DNA of 64,000 nucleotides from JBBARC01 sp040400005 (lineage in GTDB: Bacteria; Pseudomonadota; Alphaproteobacteria; Acetobacterales; Acetobacteraceae), in the NCBI GenBank assembly GCA_040400005.1, contig JBBARC010000007.1, positions 17,985-81,984 of the forward strand, written 5' to 3'. This document shows positions 42,204-51,130 of this stretch, piece after piece. A model generated the notes under the pieces. It searched no databases and was not told the DNA's origin. It worked only from the letters and a program-made list of their open reading frames with translations. Position numbers and translations under genes: made by a program. Each line of letters opens with the position of its first letter. Position 1 is the first letter of the stretch.

Positions 42204-43433
42204 ATGAGGACAGTACCCGTGCATCCTTTCTACGATCACTGCCGCGCAACACTGGCTGACATCCACACCCAAGGGCGCTATCGGCGTTTCTCGCCGCTGG
42301 CCAAGCAGGCCGGCCGCTACCCGCGCTACCGCATGGACCAGGACGGTCTTTCGCGCGAAGTGATCGTCTGGTCATCTAACGACTACCTCGGAATGGGCAC
42401 CGATCCCGTGCTGATTGAAGCAGCCGTAGAAGCCGCGCAAAAATACGGCACCGGCGCCGGCGGCACCCGCAACATAGCCGGATCATCCCCGCTGCACCGC
42501 GCGCTGGAAGCGGAATTGGCCAGCCTGCACGGCAAGGAAGCGGCGCTGTTGTTCGTGTCCGGCTACGTTTCCAACCAGGCCAGCCTGCAAACCATCCTGC
42601 AAAGCTTCCCCAACTGGCAGGTGTTTTCGGATGCCAAAAACCACGCCAGTATGATCGCCGGCATTAAATCGGCCCGCCACGCCACCTGCCATGTATTCGC
42701 CCATAACGACATGGACGATCTGCGCGCGCGCTTGGCCGCCGCCCCCAAAGACGCGCCCAAAATGATTGCCTTCGAAAGCGTCTATTCGATGGACGCCGAT
42801 ATCGCGCCGATCGAGGAGATTGTGGCACTGGCGGAAGAATTCGGGGCGCTGACCTATTTGGATGAAGTCCACGCCGTTGGCATGTACGGCCCATCGGGTG
42901 CCGGCGTCGCTGAACGCGAAGGCCTGGCCCACCGCATCGACATCATTGAAGGCACGCTGGCCAAAGCTTTCGGCTGCCTGGGTGGTTACATCACCGGATC
43001 GGCCGAGCTGGTTGATTTTGTGCGCTCCACCGCATCAGGCTTTATCTTTACCACATCCTTGCCGCCAACCGTGGTGGCGCCGGCGCTGGCCAGTGTGCGC
43101 CACGTGCGCCGCGACCACACCCGCCGCGCCGCCCTGTTTGCCCGCGCTGAAACCCTAAAGGCAAAACTCGATCGTGCCGGCCTGCCACGCCTGCCATCGG
43201 TTAGCCACATCGTGCCCGTGCACATTGGCGATGCAGCGCTGTGCAGCGATGTCAGCCGCCGCCTGCTGGACGATTTCGGCCATTACGCAACCCCGATTAA
43301 TTACCCAACGGTTCCCCGCGGCACCGAACGCCTGCGCCTGACGCCGGGGCCGTTTCATACCGATTCCATGATGGATAATTTGGTTGAGAGCCTGACTAAG
43401 ATTTTGCGGCCAGCTAAGGCTGTGGCGGCTTAA
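42204..43433 (+). CDS. hemA: 5-aminolevulinate synthase
   Basis: 409 aa from ATG 42204 (ATG 42186 also in frame). It condenses glycine and succinyl-CoA, the first step of tetrapyrrole synthesis by the C4 route. The opening FYDHCRATLADIHTQGRYRRF is typical of alphaproteobacterial enzymes. Active-site segments are VWSSNDYLGMGTDPVL, GAGGTRNIAGSSPLHRALE, the PLP Asp/His region DEVHAVGMYGPSGAGVAERE, and the Lys in IEGTLAKAFGCLGGYITGS. It is complete. A degenerate two-armed dispersed repeat starts six bases after the stop. Confidence 0.97.
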   Translation: MRTVPVHPFYDHCRATLADIHTQGRYRRFSPLAKQAGRYPRYRMDQDGLSREVIVWSSNDYLGMGTDPVLIEAAVEAAQKYGTGAGGTRNIAGSSPLHRALEAELASLHGKEAALLFVSGYVSNQASLQTILQSFPNWQVFSDAKNHASMIAGIKSARHATCHVFAHNDMDDLRARLAAAPKDAPKMIAFESVYSMDADIAPIEEIVALAEEFGALTYLDEVHAVGMYGPSGAGVAEREGLAHRIDIIEGTLAKAFGCLGGYITGSAELVDFVRSTASGFIFTTSLPPTVVAPALASVRHVRRDHTRRAALFARAETLKAKLDRAGLPRLPSVSHIVPVHIGDAALCSDVSRRLLDDFGHYATPINYPTVPRGTERLRLTPGPFHTDSMMDNLVESLTKILRPAKAVAA

Positions 43434-43438
43434 TAAAA

Positions 43439-43559
43439 GGGTCTTCTTTTCTGAAGAAAAGAAGCAAAAGACTTTTATCATGTGGGGACGGGGGGACAGC
43501 TCGCCGGCGGGTGCTGGGATGCCTGCTTAAGAAAGTCTTTTTGCTTCGTTTTCTCCAGG
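43439..43559. repeat. Dispersed repeat, two-armed diverged copy
   Basis: The left arm GTCTTCTTTTCTGAAGAAAA is followed by GAAGCAAAAGACTTTTATC. The right arm AAGAAAGTCTTTTTGCTTCG is followed by TTTTCTCCAGG, in which the hairpin is eroded. The core is GC-rich but poorly conserved. It marks the left border of the HNH/toxin-antitoxin island. Confidence 0.75.
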
Positions 43560-43628
43560 ACACGGATGGGCTTGCGGCGTCTCTTCGTTCTCACTTGTGC
43601 TGCTATCTATTTCGGTTGGTTTTGTATT

Positions 43629-44537
43629 ATGAAAGCGATTTTTGATACCCGGACCGGTTCTGGTTATGACGATGACGTGACCCGGCGCTACCATTTTCCC
43701 ATTCGGTATCTACCTGAGGCGAAACGCGCGTTGGGGGATTGGATTGTGTATCGCGAACCGCGGCGCGGCGGCGGGCGAGAAGGCTATGTGGCTGTTGCGC
43801 GACTGGAAAGTATCATACCTGATCCGTCCGACCCAAAACTCGCTTACGGCATGGTGTCGGATTATCTCGCTTTTGATTGCGTCGTGCCGTTGCGGCACAG
43901 CGAGGGGTTTTCTGAAGATCGACTCGATTTGGTGGCCGACTCCTCACGGTTGGGGGCCGCTTTACAAGGTAAGTCGATACGGGCGATTTCGGATGTTGAG
44001 TTTGGTGCCATTGTGCGCGCTGGCCTAATTCAAACCTTGGCACCGGCGAACGCCATACGGTTGGGGTTGGACGCGGCTGAAAGCGGCGCGGATATCGGTG
44101 GTTTGGCACACGCCCCAATAGAGGATCAGGCGCGGCGTATTGAGGCGATGTTGGTTAATCGTAAGATACGGGATGCTGCGTTTCGGCGTGGGGTATTGGA
44201 TGCATATGATAATCGCTGCGCGGTGACTGGTATTCGAATGGTGAATGGCGGTGGACGGGCGGAGGCGCAGGCGGCGCATATTTGGCCGGTGTCTGATGGT
44301 GGGCCCGATGTGGTGCAGAATGGATTGGCGTTATCTGGCACGATCCATTGGCTGTTTGATCGGCACCTTATTTCCTTGACCGATGATTGCGCGCTGCTGG
44401 TGGCGCATAACCGCGTGCCAGGTGAGTTGCGTGGATTGTTTGCGCAGCAATTGGATCGGATTTTCTTGCCGAAGGATCCAAGCTTTTGGCCGCATCCGGC
44501 CTATATCCGCCGGCATAGAGAAGCGTTTGTCGGGTAA
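43629..44537 (+). CDS. HNH endonuclease with a probable modified-base-reading N-terminal domain
   Basis: 302 aa from ATG 43629. The N-terminal part (residues 20-85) follows a recurring pattern: YHFPIRYLPEAKRALGDWIV, YREPRRGGGREGYVAVARLE, then IIPDPSDPKLAYGMVSDYL. It is shared with standalone restriction-type endonucleases and may be PUA/EVE-like. The C-terminal part is an HNH_2 nuclease: YDNRCAVTGIRM, AQAAHIWPVSDGGPDVVQNG and a final LSGTIHWLFDRHLI. I infer a type IV-like, modification-dependent nuclease, since no methyltransferase is adjacent. Base composition is more AT-rich than that of its neighbours, consistent with transfer. A toxin-antitoxin pair follows. Confidence 0.8.
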   Translation: MKAIFDTRTGSGYDDDVTRRYHFPIRYLPEAKRALGDWIVYREPRRGGGREGYVAVARLESIIPDPSDPKLAYGMVSDYLAFDCVVPLRHSEGFSEDRLDLVADSSRLGAALQGKSIRAISDVEFGAIVRAGLIQTLAPANAIRLGLDAAESGADIGGLAHAPIEDQARRIEAMLVNRKIRDAAFRRGVLDAYDNRCAVTGIRMVNGGGRAEAQAAHIWPVSDGGPDVVQNGLALSGTIHWLFDRHLISLTDDCALLVAHNRVPGELRGLFAQQLDRIFLPKDPSFWPHPAYIRRHREAFVG

Positions 44538-44623
44538 GCGTTGCGACGGGCCTGAGTTGGCGAGGGCGCCGGCGGTAGCGCATTTGGCCTTACAAAATTG
44601 TACGTAATCGAGTACGTAAACTC

Positions 44624-44896
44624 ATGCGCATAACATCATACAGCGAGCTTCGGCGGCACTTGGCGGCGACATTGGATAGTGTGATTAATGATCACGCGCC
44701 GGTGGTGATTACGCGTGACCGAGGAAAGCCGGCCGCGGTATTGATATCGCTGGAAGATTTTGCTTCCTACGAGGAGACCAGGCATTTGCTGCGCAGCCCA
44801 AAAAATGCGGCGCGGTTGCTAGAGGCGGTGCGGGCTTTGGATGCGCCGCACGCGATTGATGAGCGTGGTGGGAGCGTTCGCGCGTTAGCGGATTGA
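44624..44896 (+). CDS. Phd/YefM-family antitoxin
   Basis: 90 aa. The Phd/YefM fold is visible: MRITSYSELRRHLAATLDSV, then APVVITRDRGKPAAVLISLE, DFASYEETRHLLRSP. The N-terminal domain binds DNA and the C-terminal tail wraps the toxin. It precedes a YoeB-type toxin by overlapping ends and probably represses their shared promoter. An AT-rich stretch with the dyad-like TACGTAATCGAGTACGTA lies just upstream (about 44600-44617) and is a good candidate operator. Confidence 0.93.
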   Translation: MRITSYSELRRHLAATLDSVINDHAPVVITRDRGKPAAVLISLEDFASYEETRHLLRSPKNAARLLEAVRALDAPHAIDERGGSVRALAD

Positions 44897-45147
44897 AACT
44901 GGTTTTCCATGCACAGGCCTGGGAGGATTACCTTTACTGGCAAGCGGCTGACCGCAACGTGCTGCTGCGGATCAATGGGTTGATTAGGGAGGCGTGCCGC
45001 ACGCCGTTTGCCGGCACAGGCAAGCCTGAGCCGTTGAGGAATGAGCTTTCCGGTTGGTGGTCACGGCGGATCACGCCGGAGCACCGCTTGGTGTATCGGC
45101 CGCAGAATGACAGCCTGTTGATCGCGCAATGCCGCCATCACTATTGA
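44893..45147 (+). CDS. YoeB/Txe-family mRNA-interferase toxin
   Basis: 84 aa, normal for YoeB. The start is a TTG at 44893 overlapping the antitoxin stop, typical coupling. Family residues are visible: LVFHAQAWEDYLYWQAADR, KPEPLRNELSGWWSRRITPE with the catalytic Glu/Arg region, HRLVYRPQND, and the C-terminal IAQCRHHY, whose His and Tyr are part of the active site. YoeB cleaves mRNA in the ribosomal A site. All catalytic residues appear intact. Confidence 0.92.
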   Translation: MKLVFHAQAWEDYLYWQAADRNVLLRINGLIREACRTPFAGTGKPEPLRNELSGWWSRRITPEHRLVYRPQNDSLLIAQCRHHY

Positions 45148-45183
45148 CGTTAAAGCAGAAGTTTTAGAAACGTTCTTTACCAT

Positions 45184-45233
45184 AAAACCAAAAGTTCTTT
45201 TGTTTCTTTTTCTTCAGAAATAGAAAATTCTGA
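45184..45233 (+). repeat. Dispersed hairpin repeat, single arm
   Basis: AAAACCAAAAGTTCTTTTGT is followed by TTCTTTTTCTTCAGAAATAG, a right-arm copy with a few changes. It lies between the toxin gene and the convergent sialidase-like gene and forms the right border of the HNH/toxin-antitoxin island. Confidence 0.8.
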
Positions 45234-45240
45234 CCTTCCC

Positions 45241-47451
45241 CTACCTGTGCGTCAAAACCCTGACCAGCTCAGTGGTCGTGCCCAATGTTGTGATTTTCAG
45301 CACAGCACTAAGCACAATAGGATAAGTGCCCGTGGCAAGGCTCGCGGGCACCGTCACGCGCCCGGAAAATTCATTGGTGGCGCGGCGGTAAGTCAGGCAT
45401 TGCGGGGCGGCGCCACCGATGGTGGCGGTCACCGCGCAGCTGCCCAAGGATCGCGCCAGGGTTTCGGTGATCGGCGTTGCGCTGGCATCGGCCAGTTGCA
45501 GGCTAACCGTCACAGTATTGCCGGCACGCACGGGTTTGGCCGGGGGCGGGGCAAGGTTGGTCAGCGCCAGGCCGACCACATAAGTCAGGCTGGCGGTGCC
45601 GGTGGTGCCAGCGGTGTTGGTGGCGGTACAGATCAAGCTTTTGGCACCTAGCATGGTGGCATCGGGCGGCGCGCAACTGGCGCTGGCAATGCCGGACAGG
45701 CTGGCGGCGGGGTTGGCCGCGGCGGTCACAACTGCGCCGAGCAAGGGTTGGGCCGGGGTGATGGTTGGGGTGAGCGCTGGTATGGCGCTGTCTATGTTGA
45801 TGGTGGCGAGGGACGCCGCACTGGTGGCGCCGGCGGCATCGGTTGCTGTGCAAGAAACGGCGTTGGCCCCGGGGGTGGTAACTAACACGGCGGCGTTGGC
45901 CGCTGTGGTGGCGATGCCGGTTGGTGCGGCAAGCGTCGCACCAGTGCATTGCAGGCTCGCGATGGTGCTGGTGGACGTGCTGGCGGCAAAGCTGCCGGTA
46001 ACCGGGCTTGCGGCAAACCAGCCACTTGCGGGTGCTGCGGGCAGGCTAAGCGTCGCGGCAGGCGGCACCGCCGCTGGCAGGTTCACAATGGCGGTAAAAA
46101 CATCGAAATTGGTGGCGCCGTTGGGGTTGTCGCCGGTGCTGTTGGAATTATCGGCCCACGCCGGCACCAGGCGGCCGTTGGCAAAGGCGTTGCCGGTGTA
46201 ATCACCGTAATCGGCTTTTTTAAACGCGGCGATGCTATTGGCCTGGTTAGACGTGCCAGCGCTGATCAAAAAATTGGCAGAAAAACTAGCACCACCATCG
46301 GTGCTGAAACTGCCGGCGTATTGGGCTGTATTGTTCAGCGGCGCATTGCGTGCATCGTACCAGGTAACGGCCACGGCACCGGTGGATTGGTCCAGCGCAA
46401 TACGCGGCAGAAACTGGCTGTTGGCGGTGGCATCATCGTTCACCCGCACAGGGTTGTGCCAGGTGACACCAAGATCATCGGATGTGGTGACAAAGATATT
46501 GGTATCTGGCCCGCCGGGGGCGGTGGCATCGGTATAAACCAAGTAGACACGGCCGCGGTGGGGGCCGGTTGTGCGGTCTATCGCCAGGCCTGCTTCGGGG
46601 TCGATGCCCCAGTTGGGTTGGGCGGGGATATTAGTGAAGCCGCCCAGGTTGGTGGCGGCCACTTGCACCGGCGGGTTGAAAGGCGCGGCGCCTAACCCGT
46701 CGGGGTCGGTTTGGGTATAAATGGTGCCGCCGCTGCCGCCCGAATTGGGGCCGTAGGTGACAATCGCTTCGCCCGCAGGGCCCACTGCGATATCGCCAAA
46801 GTTTACCCCCACCGGCTGGCTCGGCAGCAATTGCGAAGTAAACGCACCGACCTTGCCGGTGCCGGTCACGGCAGCCGAGGACACCGCGATGCCGCCCTGG
46901 GTAAAATAGGTCAGCCACACACTACCTGGCGCGCCGTTGCTGCCCGGGCCAACGGCCACTGTCGGCTGGTCGCCCGCCAGCGGCAGGTTGGTTGCTGGCA
47001 GCAACAACACAGGGGCTGTGCTGACCGGCGATTTGAAATTTTGGCCGCCATCAGTGCTCAGCGCGAGGCCGACGTAGCTGGCAGAACGGGTGGACCCTTG
47101 CACCAAATAGGTGATGAACAAATTGCCAAAACTGTCCCAGGCAAGGCTCACGTTACCATAAGCGCGCGGCAGGTCGCCGGCGGCGGGAATAGGCGAAATC
47201 GCGATGATTTTGTGTGCCCAACTGATGCCGGCATCTCTGCTGTGGGCGATCGCCAGGCCGCCGGTTTCGTTGCGGGCGGCAATAAACATTTCTGTGGGGT
47301 CGGCAGGGTTTATGGCGACCGCGGGTTCGTATTGGTTACCAGGCGCTTGGGATAGGTTGATGTTGGGGCCAACAACGGGCGCAGTTTGGGCGAAGGCGGG
47401 GGCGATGGCGGTTATGGCGATGCAGGTGGCCAAAAGGGTTTTTTTAAACAT
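45241..47451 (-). CDS. Exported sialidase-fold (Asp-box) protein with Ig-like C-terminal repeats
   Basis: 736 aa from ATG 47451 (in-frame 47487 is an alternative). A signal peptide (MFKKTLLATCIAITAIAPAF) is followed by a beta-propeller with Asp-boxes: SRDAGISWAHK, STDGGQNFKSP, TSDDLGVTWHNP and STDGGASFSANF. The second part (from about residue 450) has Ala/Thr/Ser-rich domains of about 85 residues with spaced Cys pairs (SLQCTGATL, AVSCTATDA, SASCAPPDA, SLICTATNT), resembling HYR/Ig-like repeats. The Arg triad of true sialidases is not evident, so a binding or structural role is as likely as glycosidase activity. It is secreted or surface-exposed. Confidence 0.75.
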   Translation of the reverse strand: MFKKTLLATCIAITAIAPAFAQTAPVVGPNINLSQAPGNQYEPAVAINPADPTEMFIAARNETGGLAIAHSRDAGISWAHKIIAISPIPAAGDLPRAYGNVSLAWDSFGNLFITYLVQGSTRSASYVGLALSTDGGQNFKSPVSTAPVLLLPATNLPLAGDQPTVAVGPGSNGAPGSVWLTYFTQGGIAVSSAAVTGTGKVGAFTSQLLPSQPVGVNFGDIAVGPAGEAIVTYGPNSGGSGGTIYTQTDPDGLGAAPFNPPVQVAATNLGGFTNIPAQPNWGIDPEAGLAIDRTTGPHRGRVYLVYTDATAPGGPDTNIFVTTSDDLGVTWHNPVRVNDDATANSQFLPRIALDQSTGAVAVTWYDARNAPLNNTAQYAGSFSTDGGASFSANFLISAGTSNQANSIAAFKKADYGDYTGNAFANGRLVPAWADNSNSTGDNPNGATNFDVFTAIVNLPAAVPPAATLSLPAAPASGWFAASPVTGSFAASTSTSTIASLQCTGATLAAPTGIATTAANAAVLVTTPGANAVSCTATDAAGATSAASLATINIDSAIPALTPTITPAQPLLGAVVTAAANPAASLSGIASASCAPPDATMLGAKSLICTATNTAGTTGTASLTYVVGLALTNLAPPPAKPVRAGNTVTVSLQLADASATPITETLARSLGSCAVTATIGGAAPQCLTYRRATNEFSGRVTVPASLATGTYPIVLSAVLKITTLGTTTELVRVLTHR

Positions 47452-47633
47452 GGTGAGGTGGTGCTTTCCCGCGTGTGACGACGACATCCCCGTCGTTATG
47501 CGGCGATGCTGACCACAGCCTGACGGGGATAGCGGGATCGCTAAAATGTGAAGTACTCTTGTGCACGAGCGCTTTTCCCCCGCCCCACCCGGCGCGCTGG
47601 CAGACGGTAGTGCCTCTTCGCTGCCATCATATC

Positions 47634-47675
47634 AGAAGTCTTTTTGTTTCTTTTTCTTCAGAAAAGAAAATTCTT
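47634..47675 (+). repeat. Dispersed hairpin repeat, single arm
   Basis: AGAAGTCTTTTTGTTTCTTT is followed by TTCTTCAGAAAAGAAAATTC, the right-arm form. It directly abuts the cca stop codon (minus strand) and could serve as that gene's terminator. Confidence 0.85.
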
Positions 47676-47677
47676 AC

Positions 47678-48853
47678 TTACCCCGTGCGCTGCAAAATAT
47701 GAGCCAAATACGCTCGGCAGCCGTGCGCATCGGCGGTACAGCCTGCCGCCAGCCACCAGGCACGCACTTGCGCCAGTACTGCCCCAATGGCGGGACCAGG
47801 CGCGGCGCCAAGGGCGAGGGCATCGCGGCCGGCGAGCGGAAAAATCGGGGTTTTGGTGGCGGCGATGCGGGTGGCCAGGGCCACGCTTGTGGTAGCATCG
47901 GCAGCGGCGAGCCAAGCGCTGCCGATAACGATATCTTTGGTAAAGCCTGCCAGAAGGCGGCGCAGGTCGGCATCTGACATGCCGGGTGTTGGCGTGGGGG
48001 TTGTGCGCAGGGCGTGCAGCCGGTCGGCCTCAGCACGGGAGAATTTTAGGCGTTCGGCAAGGTTTGTATCGTTGCCGGTAAACAGGGCTGCCAGGCGCAG
48101 GATCGGATCAGCCGGGGCGGGTTTGGCGAGCAGATCGGCAAGGGTTTGCCGGCTGTAGGCTTGCGGCAGCAGGGTATCGAGCACGCCCAGGCGTTGCATC
48201 AGCGTGATGGCAGCCAGCGGGGATTGGCTCGCCAGCAGGGCGCGCAGTTCCGACCAGACTCGTTCCACCGACAGGGTATTCAGTGTGGCGGCGGCGCTGG
48301 TGATGGCGGCTGTTGTGTCGGCGGTGGGCGGCGTTGCGCCAAACCGCGCGTAAAAGCGGAAAAAACGAAGGATACGCAGAGCATCTTCGGCAATGCGCAA
48401 GCTGGGGTCGCCAACAAAACGCAGGATACCGGCCTGCAAATCGGCGATGCCGCCAAAATAATCGTGCACGGTGCCGTCCGGCGTTGCCGACATGGCGTTG
48501 ATGGTGAAATCGCGGCGGGCGGCATCTTCGCGCCAGTCATCTGTCCACGCCACCACGGCGTGGCGGCCATCGGTCAGGATATCGCGGCGCAGGGTGGTGA
48601 TTTCAAAACCATGGCCCTGGGCGATGGCGGTGATGGTGCCGTGCGCGAGGCCGGTGGGGATGGCGCGCAGGCCGGCGGCCTGCAGGCGGGCGGTGACCGC
48701 ATCGGGGGGATCGGGGGTGGCGAGGTCGATATCGCCTGGGGCAATACCAGCCAGGCAATCGCGCACGGCGCCGCCGACCAGCCGGGCGTTGGGCAGGGCG
48801 GCCAGCACATCGGCAAGGCCTGGGGTTTGCGGGATCGTTATACGGGAGGTCAA
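47678..48853 (-). CDS. cca: CCA tRNA nucleotidyltransferase
   Basis: 391 aa. The head domain has the nucleotidyltransferase motif RLVGGAVRDCLAGI then PGDIDLATPDPPD with the two metal-binding Asp. Next are a TTLRRDILTDGRHAVV segment, ARRDFTINAMSATPDG and the RRRM-like region RIAEDALRILRFFRFYARFG. It belongs to the Cca/PcnB class II superfamily and adds or repairs the 3' CCA of tRNAs. The rest is helical. It overlaps the DUF6111 gene (ATGA). Confidence 0.95.
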   Translation of the reverse strand: MTSRITIPQTPGLADVLAALPNARLVGGAVRDCLAGIAPGDIDLATPDPPDAVTARLQAAGLRAIPTGLAHGTITAIAQGHGFEITTLRRDILTDGRHAVVAWTDDWREDAARRDFTINAMSATPDGTVHDYFGGIADLQAGILRFVGDPSLRIAEDALRILRFFRFYARFGATPPTADTTAAITSAAATLNTLSVERVWSELRALLASQSPLAAITLMQRLGVLDTLLPQAYSRQTLADLLAKPAPADPILRLAALFTGNDTNLAERLKFSRAEADRLHALRTTPTPTPGMSDADLRRLLAGFTKDIVIGSAWLAAADATTSVALATRIAATKTPIFPLAGRDALALGAAPGPAIGAVLAQVRAWWLAAGCTADAHGCRAYLAHILQRTG

Positions 48854-49101
48854 TTGGGCGGGCTTTCGTGCGGCCCCGGCGCTTGAGGTCCGGGGATAAT
48901 TTGGCCATTTTGCAGGCGGGCGGGCTGGTAGGCGCCGGTAATGGCGCGGCCTTCGGCCAGGTACAGCAGCAGGGCGGCGTAGGCGGCCAGCGCCACAAAG
49001 GCGGCGGCAATCGCGCGGCGGCTAAAATGGCGCGGGCCGAACCACCAGATCGCCAGCATCACCGCCGGCACACACAATAAAACAGCTTCGGCCCAGCGCA
49101 T
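48850..49101 (-). CDS. DUF6111-type small membrane protein
   Basis: 83 aa from ATG 49101. Two membrane segments (AVLLCVPAVMLAIWWF and a second at residues 29-47) are followed by a tail with AYQPARLQNGQIIPGPQAP, matching the 'Y.Pa...dG.i.pG' ending of DUF6111. Proteins of this type regularly precede cca in Rhodospirillales. Function unknown. Its start region is divergent from the P450 gene, 125 bases away. Confidence 0.7.
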   Translation of the reverse strand: MRWAEAVLLCVPAVMLAIWWFGPRHFSRRAIAAAFVALAAYAALLLYLAEGRAITGAYQPARLQNGQIIPGPQAPGPHESPPN

Positions 49102-49226
49102 CGCGTGGTTGTAGCGCGCGGCGGGGGATGCCGGCAAACCCAGTGGCCGCCAGAGATGCTGATCGACAGGTTAGGCGGGCTGCGCCTAGGGTGGGGGTAA
49201 GCAAAAAGCGGTAAGGGAACAGGGCC

Positions 49227-50492
49227 ATGGATAGCGATATCGGGACGAGTGATACGGGTCGGATTGAAATCGATGAGACAATATTTAATCCGTATAGTGT
49301 CGATTTTGTGCACGACCCCTTCCCAACCTGGCAGCGTTTGAACGAAACCTACCCAGTATCGTATCACAAGCTGTTTGGTTTGTGGGTGGTTGCAACGCAT
49401 GCGTTAAATTTTGAACTGCTCAAAGACCCGCGCCTAACCGCAAGCCCGCGGGCATGGGCGCTGGCAACCCCCGAAAAAGCCGAGGCCGATAAAAACGCGT
49501 TTGATCATATGAACGATCATTTGTTGTTTAACGTGGCGGTGGCCGATCACATACGCCTGCGCAAGCTAACTTTTCCGGCGTTTGCAAAAACCGTGATGGA
49601 TCAGATCGAGGCGAAAATTCGCGATGTGATTGTCGGCGTTTTTGATGCGATTGGCGATGCCGACAGTTTTGATGCGTATGAGGATGTCGCCGCCCAAATT
49701 CCTGTGCGCACCATCACTCACATGGTGGGTGTGCCAAAAGATGCGGAGGAATTATTCGAACACGGGTTTGTCCATAATCTGGTGCTCATCGGTAACCCGC
49801 TCTACCCAATGGATCAGCGCATTGCCGCGATGAACGCAACCATTCCCGGCATCGAGCTGCTGCGCGGGCTGATCGCCGAGCGGCGCGCACTGGCCGATCC
49901 CGGCGATGATTTTTTGGGCACCTTGGTTGGCACGGTGCAGAACGGCGATCGCTTGTCGGATATGGAAATTATCGCTCTGGTCGGTGCGGTGATTTCCGCC
50001 GGCGCCGATACTGCCACCGATTTGCACACCTTTGCTATTCAGGAGTTGCTGCAAAATCCTGAACAATGGCAGTTGTTGCAGCGCGAACCAGCACGGATTA
50101 ACGATGCCATCCACGAAATTTTGCGCTGTTCGTCGGCCGGCAAAATGGGGCTGTACCGGTTTGCCTTGCAGGATTGTGTGATTGGCGGCCAGCACATCCG
50201 CAAGGGTGAGGCCATTATGATGGCGATAACGGCGGCGTGGAACGATCCGGCGCGGTGGCCCGATCCGCGGCGGTTTGATATTACCCGATCGGCGGAACAC
50301 GGGCTGGTGTTTGGCGTTGGGCCGCATTTTTGCATTGGCAGTTCATTGGTCAACGTGCAGGGCAAAGTGATGATCGAGGAGCTTTCGCGGCGGTTTCCTA
50401 ACGCCACGTTGGCGGGGGATGTTGCTTATGACTACACGCATCATAACGCGCGGCGGATTGTTAAAATGCGGGTGAATACGAATTTGGCGTAA
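49227..50492 (+). CDS. Cytochrome P450
   Basis: 421 aa, soluble bacterial type. The I-helix oxygen-activation motif is VISAGADTATD, the K-helix has EILR, and the haem-binding loop is VFGVGPHFCIGSSLVN with the Cys ligand. The start at ATG 49227 is preceded by AGGG. No ferredoxin or reductase gene lies nearby, so the electron partner must be elsewhere, and the substrate is unknown. It converges on the histidine phosphatase gene, with only five bases between stops. Confidence 0.95.
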   Translation: MDSDIGTSDTGRIEIDETIFNPYSVDFVHDPFPTWQRLNETYPVSYHKLFGLWVVATHALNFELLKDPRLTASPRAWALATPEKAEADKNAFDHMNDHLLFNVAVADHIRLRKLTFPAFAKTVMDQIEAKIRDVIVGVFDAIGDADSFDAYEDVAAQIPVRTITHMVGVPKDAEELFEHGFVHNLVLIGNPLYPMDQRIAAMNATIPGIELLRGLIAERRALADPGDDFLGTLVGTVQNGDRLSDMEIIALVGAVISAGADTATDLHTFAIQELLQNPEQWQLLQREPARINDAIHEILRCSSAGKMGLYRFALQDCVIGGQHIRKGEAIMMAITAAWNDPARWPDPRRFDITRSAEHGLVFGVGPHFCIGSSLVNVQGKVMIEELSRRFPNATLAGDVAYDYTHHNARRIVKMRVNTNLA

Positions 50493-50497
50493 GGGCG

Positions 50498-51028
50498 TTA
50501 CGGCACGTGGGCGGGATCATAGGTCGTCCAGGTGCCATTTTCCAGGTTCTCCCCCGACAGGGTCAGCAGAAAAGCCCAGTGGCTCACCACCAGCGTGTGG
50601 CGCCACAGCTCATCTTGTTGCATGTCGGCACGAAACTGCGCGGCTCGCGCCATGGTGCTTTCGGTGGTTTCGGTCTCGTTCGGCCACCAGCAATCGTCGA
50701 TATGGCCAAAATCATGATGCGGCCACGCTTGCGCCAACACGCTAACCGGTGTGCCAATGTCGCAAGAAAAATGGTAGCGCTCGCGCACCAACGGGGTGAT
50801 CGACACCGGCAATTTTAGCGCCGCCGCAATCGGTGCCGCGGTTTGCAGGGCCCGGGTGTAGGGCGATGCAATAATGCGGCGAATGTCCCTACCCGCCAGT
50901 GCCGCCGCCGCGGCCTGTGCTTGGGCGGCACCCTCGTCGGTTAAATGCGGGTCGGGGATGCCGGGATCGCGCCGGGTTGCGGTGAAATGCAGGTTAAATT
51001 GGCTTTGGCCGTGTCGCAGCAAGATCAT
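50498..51028 (-). CDS. Histidine phosphatase (phosphoglycerate-mutase-like) protein
   Basis: 176 aa. The catalytic motif is MILLRHGQSQFN with the phospho-accepting His, and the second conserved His lies in HTLVVSHWAFLLTLSGE. RIIASPYTRALQTAAPIA carries the second Arg of the phosphate pocket. It is a small soluble phosphatase of the broad-specificity branch. Substrate unknown. The opposite gene (Tim44-like) starts about 100 bases from its start. Confidence 0.93.
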   Translation of the reverse strand: MILLRHGQSQFNLHFTATRRDPGIPDPHLTDEGAAQAQAAAAALAGRDIRRIIASPYTRALQTAAPIAAALKLPVSITPLVRERYHFSCDIGTPVSVLAQAWPHHDFGHIDDCWWPNETETTESTMARAAQFRADMQQDELWRHTLVVSHWAFLLTLSGENLENGTWTTYDPAHVP

Positions 51029-51130
51029 GAGCAGGCAGGTAGCGCGCTATCGGCGCCGGTGCAATTGCGGTGGCGGCTCGGGCTTTGTAAGGGTAGGATG
51101 ATCACAGCAGATTGCGGGAGTTTTGTTTGT

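Noticed and set aside
45949..46695. Plus-strand open frame of 248 codons
   Set aside because: Antisense to the sialidase-fold gene; composition is Gly/Arg/His-rich, as expected of a shadow frame.
48146..48886. Plus-strand open frame of 246 codons
   Set aside because: Antisense to cca; no resemblance to a family.
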